A stretch of DNA of 21,546 nucleotides from Candidatus Peribacteria bacterium (GTDB lineage: Bacteria > Patescibacteria > JAEDAM01 > Absconditabacterales > Absconditicoccaceae), in NCBI GenBank assembly GCA_031288635.1, contig JAITQZ010000090.1, positions 1 to 21,546 on the forward strand, in the 5' to 3' direction. Shown here piece after piece: positions 15,039 to 21,546 of this stretch (positions within the stretch are counted from its first letter, which is position 1; each line of letters begins with the position of its first letter). The notes under the pieces were generated by a model. The model saw only the letters and a list, made by a program, of their open reading frames with translations, did no database searches and was not told the DNA's origin. Position numbers and translations under genes: made by a program.

Positions 15039-16388
15039 ATGAAATACATCTCGCCACTCATCAAAAAGTACATCTCGGTGAACGATACCCCGGAAAACAT
15101 CGCCAACAACCTCATCTTGAAGACCGTCGAAATCGAGGAAATTATCAAACGTGAACTTCCTCCCACCATTGTCATAGGAAAAATCTTGAAAGCTGAACCG
15201 CATCCCGACAGCGACCATATGAACGTCTGCCAAGTCGACTGCGGAAGCAAAGGACAATTTCAAATCGTCTGCGGAGCGAATAATGTCGCTGATGGACTCT
15301 TCGTGCCGGTCGCTCTAGAAGGAACCGTCTTTGAAAAAGCAGGCATTACCATTGCAAAAAGAACCCTTCGTGGTATGGACAGCAACGGAATGATTTGCTC
15401 GAAATCCGAACTTGGCATCAACGAAGACACCGACCAGCCTTGGATTTGGGATTTGCAGCAAGATGTAGAAGTGGATGATACGGATTTGTGAATTCCCCTA
15501 GCAGAAAAGTTTGAACGATTGAATGCTTTTATCTTGGATGTGGACAATAAGGGACTGACGAATAGACCTGATTTGACGGGACATTTTGGGGTTGCTCGGG
15601 AGCTGAACGCAATGTATTTCCCACACGGAAATATCAATTACAGTAAACTTCCCGACTACCAAAAGCAGTTTGCGACTACCAATATTTTCGACCTCTTGGA
15701 ACATACCGAAAAAAAGGGAAAAAAGCAGATTATTGCCGAAACGCAGGGATTGAACAACTACATTTTGCTTGAAATCAACAATATCGAGGTAAAGAAGTCA
15801 GACTTTTTTATGCGTTTGCAGACCTTGGATTTAGGAAGTTCGCCGATTAATAATTGGGTAGATTTTTCTAATCTGTTTATGAATATTTCTGGTCATCCCG
15901 TGCATTTCTTTGACGCGGAGAAAGTGGAGGGAAATATCATCGTGAGAAATGCAAAAGAAGGTGAAGAATTTACTGACCTCTTCGGGAAAACGCACCAACT
16001 CCTCCCGCAAGACATTGTCATTGCAGATGAGAAGAAAGCTCTTTGTCTCGGAGGAGTAATGGGAGGGTTGAATAGCGGAATTACGGAAGAGACAAAAAAT
16101 ATTCTGATTGAAATCGCAAATTTTGACCCAGTTCGCCTGAGGAAAACGGGAGTTCGTTTAGGATTGAGGACGGATAGCGAATTGAGGAATGAGAAAAATA
16201 TCAATCCAACCTACTCCTTGTACTGCCTTTTATTGCTGTTGGATGAGCTGAACTACTACAAGAAAGGGCTTTGAAACTTTGAAATTGGAGGGCTGAGCTA
16301 TTATTTGAAGGAGGGATTACATCCGATAGCAGCAAAGAATATTACAGTTGATTGGGCGAAGATGGAGAAGTTTATTTTTGGGGAGTAG
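15039..16388 (+). CDS. pheT: Half-length phenylalanyl-tRNA synthetase beta chain (OB fold + B3/B4 only)
   Basis: 449 residues, where a bacterial PheT has about 800; UGA = Gly at residues 151 and 412, stop TAG 16386-16388. The N-terminal domain and EMAP-type tRNA-binding OB fold are complete (PHPDSDHMNVCQVDCG..., IVCGANNV, RGMDSNGMICSKSELGI), as is the B3/B4 editing region (LTNRPDLTGHFGVARELNA, SGHPVHFFDAEKVEGNIIVR, VIADEKKALCLGGVMGG, FDPVRLRKTGVRLGLRTDSELRNEKNINP). The protein stops just inside B5, and nothing resembling the rest of B5, the catalytic-like module or the anticodon-binding domain follows in any frame. No pheS is near. Either a truncated duplicate or a stand-alone editing factor for mischarged tRNA-Phe. 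ATG follows CAACA. Confidence 0.9.
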
Positions 16389-16426
16389 GAAAGGAAATCA
16401 GATTTTTAGTCCTTTAGTATACAAGT

Positions 16427-17038
16427 ATGCAACAAATTATTCACATTCACGGCGGAGAAGTCTTCCCTGATGAGACAGCTTTTCTCGCTTATCTTCAACA
16501 AAATGAGTATAATCCGTTTGAAGCATTAGAAAAGAAAAGGCGGAGAAACTGGCTCAGGGAACAATTAGCCACTACTCATCAAGTTTTCTTGCCAGATATG
16601 CCTAATTCGTGGAATGCAAGTTATAAAGCACGAAAAATCTGGTTTGAAAAGCTTTTCCCTTATCTAAATGATGAAGGGATAATTTTAAGTGGAAATTCAC
16701 TTTGAACGATTTTTTTGTTGAAGTATCTGACGGAAAATGCCTTTCTGAAAAAAATTACTCAGCTTCATTTGGTTGGAATAGTACTTGATGAGCAAGGTTT
16801 GTCAGAAGATGATCATTATTTGGGAGATTTCCTTTTCGATATTGAAAAGATTCCAACTATCACGAAACAAGTGCAAAAAGTTTTTATCTACCATTCCAAG
16901 GATGATGAAACTTGTCCCTATACTCACGCAGAAAGACTAGCAAAACTGCTTCCAAATGCAGAATTTTTAACTTTTGAAGAGAGAGGACATTTTATGCAAG
17001 CAGAATTTCCAGAACTCCTAGAAAACATCCTCAAGTAA
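16427..17038 (+). CDS. Alpha/beta hydrolase, RBBP9/YdeN-like serine hydrolase
   Basis: 203 residues; UGA = Gly at residue 93, the second glycine of the nucleophile elbow G89-N-S91-L-G93. The standard code ends the protein two residues after the catalytic serine. Start: MQQIIHIHGGEVF, the HGG oxyanion strand. C-terminal half: VFIYHSKDDETCPYTHAERLAKLLPNAEF, with the catalytic aspartate in the SKDDE stretch, and LTFEERGHFMQAEFPELLENIL, with the catalytic histidine. Length and motif spacing fit the small RBBP9/YdeN branch of serine hydrolases, whose substrates are poorly known. A TATACA box lies 3 nt before the ATG, so the mRNA may be leaderless. Stop TAA. Confidence 0.9.
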
Positions 17039-17064
17039 ACCAGCTTCTTATCTGGGAAGGAAAT

Positions 17065-17180
17065 CTTGATTTTCATACCCATACCCGTATACTTATTGCA
17101 GATTTATTTTTCTCTTTTATAATGCACTTTCCCAATCATCCTTCGTGTTTTTATGTGTGGAACAGTTGAAAATATGAAGA
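17065..17180 (+). pseudogene. Decayed duplicate of the 18032 gene and its upstream region
   Basis: 17065-17134 aligns without gaps to 17975-18044 (offset 910), covering the upstream region and the first codons (MHFP). The copy then lacks about 59 nt, continues in similarity to 18104-18150 (TCGTGTTTTTATG...), and is out of frame. Only a short nonsense peptide can be made. It shows that this locus was duplicated and then partly deleted. Confidence 0.75.
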
Positions 17181-17259
17181 ATGATTTCAGATGGTACAAA
17201 TTCACTCAATCCGACTACCTTGGGACTACTAAATTTTTTAGCTCTTTTATCATCCAATT

Positions 17260-17892
17260 ATGATTGTCATTAAAAAAATCGAATGAACAAACATTACTAT
17301 GAATAAGGAGGATATGGCAAGATTTAGACAATTCAAAGAATGAATTAAAAATCTCGCTAATTCAGAGGCAAAACAAGCCATCATTACTTTGCAACATGCT
17401 TCAAAAGAAACAAAAGTTGTACTTCTCCTCACAATAGAAGAGCTCCTTTTTTGTTTGGAATCCAATCTTGATTGAAAAAATTCTCTGAAAGGAGTCCGTA
17501 ACGAAACAAGCCATAACAGAACAGGAGAAAATATTTTAAGTAAGATATTACACGATATAGAAAACACATATGGGACACTTTCTCATATAGAAGTTTTGCC
17601 GATACCTTATTTTTATTTAGAAGAAATTCATTTAAGAAGTCTGAATTTTTGGAAAACAATACAATTTTCACAAGCGAAAGATATTACTAATCATATATAT
17701 ATGGTATTCTATCAATGAGATGTACTAAAAAAATATAAATTAGAACATAACCTATTGTATGATACAGAGAATCCTGAACATACTTTCCAGATTCCAGATA
17801 CGATTCCTCACGACAGGCAAGAAAAAATATATATTATGTGAAACCTTGAAAAAGAACTTTGAACTTTTATACAAGCATATAAACAATCGTAA
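17260..17892 (+). CDS. UGA-rich hypothetical protein, visible only with code 25
   Basis: 210 residues with six UGA glycines (residues 9, 28, 72, 153, 194 and 201), so the standard code sees only fragments. The frame has no TAA or TAG over 630 nt of AT-rich sequence and has sensible composition, which argues that it is real. MIVIKKIEG... leads into MNKEDMARFRQFKEGIKNLANSEAKQAIITLQ; there are hydrophobic alpha stretches such as VVLLLTIEELLFCLESNL and a later IEVLPIPYFYLEEIHLRSLNFW. No signal peptide, no motif I recognise. An alternative start at 17299 is possible; AAGGAGG is followed by ATG at 17314, but only 2 nt separate them. It lies between the two copies of a duplication (17065 and 17975), so it may have arrived with that rearrangement. 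Stop TAA. Confidence 0.75.
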
Positions 17893-17974
17893 TTTAGACT
17901 TTTTAATTGCTTAGTTTCCTCATTTTTCTAGGAGAAATATTTTTTATGTAAGATTTTTAGTTATTCAGTATTTC

Positions 17975-18044
17975 CTTGATTTTTGTATCCATACCTGTAT
18001 ATTTATTTCAGATTTATCTTTCTCTTTTATAATGCACTTTCCCA
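17975..18044. repeat. 70-bp direct repeat, second copy
   Basis: Matches 17065-17134 at the same spacing, with about ten differences and no gaps. It carries a TTTTATAATG block in which a -10-like TATAAT overlaps the ATG at 18032, so that TATAAT cannot be the promoter for this ATG. Confidence 0.85.
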
Positions 18045-18352
18045 AAGGACTTTTTCGAGATGCTGACGAAACCAGATTTGACTATGAAAAGCACGCTGGA
18101 CAGATAATCCCTCGTGTTTTTATGCGTGGCACGGTCGAAGATATGAAAGAAATGCTGCGTTATTACGGGAAGAAAAGAGTGAAATGGGACTTTTTAATTT
18201 CTCTTTACCATAATGCCAAAAACCAACCTTCAAAAACCACCTTCTGTCATCATCTACCAAGCACCAAACGGAGCAATTGAACTCAAAGGAGATTTTGAAA
18301 AAGAAACTGTACGAGCAAATCGTATGCAAATGTCTGAAATGTTTGGAGTTAA
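18032..18352 (+). CDS. Small DUF6922-like protein overlapping the RhuM-Fic gene
   Basis: The first ~55 residues (LFRDADETRFDYEKHAGQIIPRVFMRGTVEDMKEMLRYYGKKRVK) match a short family of the pattern FWDvDxxxLDwekhadfIIeRVlerGtxeDxxxLxxyYGxexI, which I recall as DUF6922 and as a neighbour of AbiEii-type toxins. That is memory only. After this the frame runs over the start of the Fic gene: UGAs at 18278, 18296 and 18335 are read as glycine and TAA comes at 18350, giving 106 residues of which the last ~45 look like random antisense of family structure. The gene is probably truncated, with its native C-terminus lost when it was joined to the Fic gene. A decayed duplicate of its 5' end lies at 17065-17180. 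Confidence 0.6.
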
Positions 18353-19211
18353 TCCCCAAGCCATTTCTAAGCATATTCACAACCTCTATAAAGAAGAAGA
18401 ACTCGTAAAGGAGGCAACTAGTTCCAAAATGGAACTAGTTCAAGAAGAGGCTTGAAGATTAGTAAAAAGAAATATAGATTACTACAATTTAGATGTTTTG
18501 ATTGCTGTAGGATACCGTATCAATTCAGTTGTGGGGACAAGATTTCGTCAACGAGCTACTCAAACCCTCAAAGACCACATCACAAAAGGCTACACTATCA
18601 ACCCACTTTTGCTCCAAAAACATTACAACCTTTTCATACAAGCCTTAGATGAAGTAAAAAGGCTGGCTCATAATCAGGATTTTTCTACTGATGAAATTTT
18701 GGAACTTGTAAAACTCTTCGGACAAACCCGATTGAGTATTGATGCCTTTGATAGAGGGAAAATTATCACTAACAAACAAACTCAAAAAACCGTGCAAGTA
18801 CAGGCAAAAGAACTCTATACTGATTTGCTTAGACTTAAAGCTGATTTACTCACCAGAGACGAAGCAACAGACTTTTTTGCACAAGAAAGAGAAAGCTGAG
18901 AGTTTGAGGGGATTTTCTGAAATGTCTTCCAATCAGCTTTTGGTGAAGATGTGTATCCAAGTATTGAAAGTAAAGCTGCTCACTTACTCTACTTTATTGT
19001 AAAAAATCATCCATTTGTAGATGGGAATAAAAGAAGTGGGGCTTTCGCCTTCATTCGATTACTTCAAAAGGCAAAAATTCCTTTCAAAGATAAAATCACT
19101 CCGGAGGCTTTGACCATTCTTACTCTTTTGATAGCGACAAGTAATCCGAAAGATAAGGAGAAATTGATTGATTTGGTTATTATGCTCTTGGGAGAAAATA
19201 ACCAAGAATAA
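18213..19211 (+). CDS. RhuM-type N-terminal domain fused to Fic/Doc domain
   Basis: 332 residues; UGA = Gly at residues 81, 229 and 236, so what looks like three or four ORFs is one gene, stop TAA. Residues ~8-150 resemble the RhuM virulence-protein family ([53 protein letters not shown], then [38 protein letters not shown]). Residues ~160-330 are a Fic/Doc fold with [13 protein letters not shown] (H266 to F278), a complete active-site loop. Fic enzymes transfer AMP or another phosphate-linked group to proteins, Doc phosphorylates EF-Tu. No obvious (S/T)xxxE(G/N) inhibitory helix is seen. The N-terminal part may bind DNA. The start overlaps the small gene at 18032, suggesting coupling with a possible antitoxin. 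Confidence 0.88.
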
Positions 19212-19244
19212 TTCAGCCTTTTTTATTTTTTTTCCCCATATCTC

Positions 19245-20723
19245 ATGCCTTCCCTCTCAGACCTTATCAATGCTAACATCAACCAATTCAATCTCCTGCC
19301 TTCTTCGCTTCCCGTAGGTTTTTCTCCGCAGAGACTTGCAGAAATGGATAAGATTGCCGATGAATTGGAAGGGACTAAAAACGGAGAATTTTTCTTTACA
19401 TTGATAGAAGCAAACGTAAGTACTGACGAATTACAACGTCAACCACGAACCTATCGTAATCCAGAGATGATTACTTTTATAGAAATGCGGTATGACCTTT
19501 CACAATATCAATGTGATGAAGTTATCGAAATAGCGGAAAAACTTCACAAGAAAGTAAAAATTCCTGTAAAGGAACTCGTAAATATGCGATTACGCGTGAT
19601 TGCAGATGGGTATATCCTTATGATGACGCAGATAGAAGATGATATGAATTACGATATGGTCAAGAAATTCACCTATAACAAAAAGAACTCAAAAACTGAC
19701 CATAACAGTAATCTTGCACTCCTTGATGCTACTTCTATCAAGAAGAAATATCAGTTTTATGAAGAGTATCTTGAGAAAATTTTGCGGATGAAACCTCTAA
19801 CCAAAAAACAAAAAGCTGAAATCATTGAAGATATTAAAAAGTCCCGTTCCCGATTCCTATTTTTGAAAGAAGAATGAGAACATTTTCCCCGTGTAACCCA
19901 TAGAGTTTCAGTCAGAATTTCTCATAAATATCAATACTACTATTCTTTGGAAATTGCTAGAAGACGGCTTGCATACAACGATGAAGAACCCACAGAAATA
20001 TTGCTTGAATGCTATCATATGCCATTGATTGACGCAAGTATTTTTGATACGAAAGGAGTGAGAGTCATTCAAGAGATTTTCCATCTCTTTGGAAAGTGTA
20101 ATGTTACTTTGAACACAACTCCTTGGAACTACCGTAGAGGACTCTGAATTTATCTCATTATTGCTTTTGCTCTGGAGCGGAATTGACCATCTAAGTGGAC
20201 TTTTACGGGGATAGAAGACTATATGGAGATGATAGCATCGGATAAAACTTTATATGAGAAGTTTTTACAAAGTTTCGATAATTTGAATCAAGAATGTTTA
20301 GAATGGCATCCAGAACTCATCAATCCCCAAATTCCAGAGAGTATCTTTTTTGCTCATTATACAAAAGTGAAATTTACCAAAGAAGATTATAGAAATCGGG
20401 ATGGCTTATTAATGAGTATGAACAACACCTATTTCTTTGAGAAGTATCAAAAAGCATTGTCTCGTCATAAGGATTTTTTTAGGTATAAATTCAATACTCT
20501 TTGCTTGAAGCAAGGAAAACTAACGGATAAAGTGAGATATGCTGATTATCTTACTCCCCAGCAATTTCACCACTATGAGCAGAAAATAGAAAAAATTTAT
20601 CAAGCAGGAATTGTACTCGTAAACAGCGAATATCCAGCAAGTGAAGTTGAGGCAAAACTAGGAATGTTACAGAGAAATAAGGAATCCTTTTTGAAACTAT
20701 GTGAAAGCAAATTGAAAAAGTAA
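19245..20723 (+). CDS. Large soluble orphan protein, unknown function
   Basis: 492 residues in one frame when UGAs at residues 211, 301 and 314 are read as glycine; stop TAA. No signal peptide or membrane segment. It is mostly alpha-helical and charged: MPSLSDLINANINQFNLLPSSLPVGFSPQRL at the start, KKYQFYEEYLEKILRMKPLTKKQKAEIIEDIKKSRSRF in the middle, then VRISHKYQYYYSLEIARRRL, and a C-terminal helical region ending LRRNKESFL-type repeats of Lys/Glu. I recognise no nucleotide-binding, nuclease or helix-turn-helix motif. It starts 33 nt after the Fic gene on the same strand and may share its transcript. It could be a lineage-specific effector, a replication or defence accessory, or a partner of the Fic protein; none is supported directly. 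Confidence 0.75.
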
Positions 20724-20724
20724 T

Positions 20725-20739
20725 GATAGGTCTACCTAT
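20725..20739. other. Short palindrome after the orphan gene
   Basis: ATAGGT-ct-ACCTAT is an inverted repeat right after the TAA at 20723. Without a T run it is only a weak terminator candidate. Confidence 0.3.
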
Positions 20740-20799
20740 AGGGTTACCTTTGAGAAAGAGAAAAAAAGTCTGATTTTTAACTCTATTATCTTACTACCT

Positions 20800-21038
20800 A
20801 TGAAAAATGAAATAAACATCGTTAAGTCAGAAATTCCGAATATTTCACCTGCAACAATTGAAGACACGAACAAAGAGGTAAAAATATTCAACGAGTTGCA
20901 TTAAGAATGCACAAAGATGGGAAAAGATTAGAAAATGGGACGCATTTCATCGCACTCCCCGCCAAGGTTCGCTCAAAAGAAAAACTGATGCTCAGAGATG
21001 CGGTTGATGTGTCGTTTGAGATAAGACAACGTGCTTAA
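20800..21038 (+). pseudogene. Small gene split by a frameshift
   Basis: ATG 20800 opens MKNEINIVKSEIPNISPATIEDTNKEVK and stops at TAA 20902 in that frame. Shifting by -1 at the AAAAA run (about 20880) gives NIQRVALRMHKDGKRLENGTHFIALPAKVRSKEKLMLRDAVDVSFEIRQRA, ending at TAA 21036-21038, a plausible ~80-residue basic protein. The second part alone could start at ATG 20907. The homopolymer makes an indel or sequencing error likely; slippage is possible. Function unknown; the short strand-rich tail could be a DNA-binding or antitoxin-like domain. Confidence 0.45.
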
Positions 21039-21057
21039 TCACAATATCAGAGACAAT

Positions 21058-21288
21058 ATGACCTCTATGGAAATCCAGCTGACCCAAATGGCAGAAGCGG
21101 GAGCGAAAGAGATTATGGAGGGAAATAATGCTGAAGGATTTAATGAAGTCGGGGATTGCGTGGATAAATCCGTAGAAATTGTCAGAGAAACCAGAGAAAA
21201 ATTTGAACTCGCTTCTAAAAAGAACTTCCTCTCTTCACAGAATAACCTGACGGAAAAACAGAAAGAGAAGAGAAAAAAGAAAAACTAA
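21058..21288 (+). CDS. Small charged helical protein
   Basis: 76 residues from ATG 21058; an upstream GTG at 21031 overlaps the end of the preceding frame, and ATG 21067 is a further option. The sequence is acidic then strongly basic: IQLTQMAEAGAKEIMEGN..., VDKSVEIVRETREKF, and a Lys-rich tail EKQKEKRKKKN, so it is an amphipathic helix with a nucleic-acid-like basic end. It follows the split gene closely and may share its transcript. Stop TAA. Function unknown. Confidence 0.55.
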   Translation: MTSMEIQLTQMAEAGAKEIMEGNNAEGFNEVGDCVDKSVEIVRETREKFELASKKNFLSSQNNLTEKQKEKRKKKN

Positions 21289-21332
21289 CTATGTTTTATT
21301 TCTATTTTTTTGTAAAATATCTTTACTTTCCA

Positions 21333-21360
21333 TTGACTTTATATAGTAAATAAATATAAT
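21333..21360 (+). promoter_or_regulatory. Strong promoter for the last gene
   Basis: TTGACT (21333-21338) and a perfect TATAAT (21355-21360) with a 16-bp spacer, 43 nt before ATG 21404. This is the closest to consensus in the window. Confidence 0.75.
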
Positions 21361-21403
21361 CCAATCACTTTAATAAGTATTTTAATTTTTAATCCTTATT
21401 ACT

Positions 21404-21546
21404 ATGAGAGAAAGCGTAGATAATATAGATAAGAGAGAAAATTTCCTTCATTCTAATTCTTGAATTATTGCCGAACTTTTGGCGTATAATAAAAGACCAG
21501 AACCTCCATTAAACGAAAACTTAAGAAAGGGATTAGACAAAAAGAA
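21404..21546 (+). CDS. Start of a hypothetical protein, cut by the window end
   Basis: 47 codons are visible: MRESVDNIDKRENFLHSNS, glycine from UGA at 21461, then IIAELLAYNKRPEPPLNENLRKGLDKK. It is in frame to the last base with no stop. The strong promoter upstream supports the start. The N-terminus is polar with no signal peptide. Too little is visible for a family. Confidence 0.6.

Noticed and set aside
15260..16204. Minus-strand ORFs inside pheT
   Set aside because: Antisense shadows of well-conserved PheT domains with no start context or family match.
4340..16705. UGA read as tryptophan (code 4) or selenocysteine
   Set aside because: The UGA positions align with conserved glycines, several in motifs where Trp is impossible, and TGG is used normally for Trp (for example NPKKW). 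No SECIS-like element is needed or seen, and UGA is far too frequent for selenocysteine.

Overview
The window reads as a chromosomal segment from a bacterium that uses UGA as a glycine codon (translation table 25), meaning the Absconditabacteria (SR1) / Gracilibacteria (BD1-5) branch of the candidate phyla radiation. The evidence is internal. With the standard code almost every conserved gene is cut by UGA, and the cut falls where the family has glycine: the first G of an ABC Walker A motif, three glycines of an SDR TGxxxGxG motif, the second G of a GxSxG nucleophile elbow, the RxxGxG acetyl-CoA loop of a GNAT enzyme, IGIDLGTT of DnaK and RDREFGF of an ABC-2 permease. I count about 57 in-frame UGAs, and every gene given an end here stops at TAA or TAG. 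All coordinates below use UGA = Gly, so many genes are longer than a standard-code call, and one (17260-17892) is invisible without it. I cannot separate SR1 from BD1-5 by eye.

Layout, left to right. 1-3400 (+): a small charged protein, a small membrane protein, a PINA/PilT-type ATPase with a KH domain but no PIN domain, and a protein with a JAMM-like motif; two copies of a three-hairpin intergenic repeat lie between these genes. 3440-3840 (+): a dead AbrB/RelE-like toxin-antitoxin locus, with a frameshifted antitoxin and a truncated toxin. 3836-5413 (-): a two-gene ABC exporter operon with promoter. 5504-7808 (-): a 752-residue secreted SGNH-hydrolase surface protein with its terminator. 7880-9050: a REP element island, with a nested hairpin region, a RAYT-type Y1 transposase flanked by 29-bp perfect inverted repeats, and a 28-bp tandem array. 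9144-11210 (-): dnaK with terminator, promoter and a CIRCE-like operator. 11228-11830 (-): hicB/hicA with a nonsense codon in hicA, and a second CIRCE-like site upstream. 11861-13287 (-): hypoxanthine phosphoribosyltransferase and a slipin/SPFH protein, each with a terminator.

13382-21546 (+): a GNAT acetyltransferase, a collapsed NYN/LabA nuclease pseudogene, a FabG-like SDR, a half-length PheT (OB fold plus B3/B4 editing domain only), an alpha/beta hydrolase, a UGA-rich unknown protein inside a partial duplication, a small DUF6922-like gene overlapping a RhuM-Fic fusion, a 492-residue orphan, a frameshifted small gene, a small charged protein and the start of another gene.

Housekeeping genes (dnaK, hpt, slipin, ABC operon, PINA ATPase) look less AT-rich and use few UGAs. 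The accessory stretches are AT-rich, UGA-dense and full of decaying toxin-antitoxin and defence-type genes, so the window looks like stable core genes separated by turnover zones. Start codons generally lack a Shine-Dalgarno sequence; five follow ACA directly. Five candidate promoters share a 16-bp spacer.
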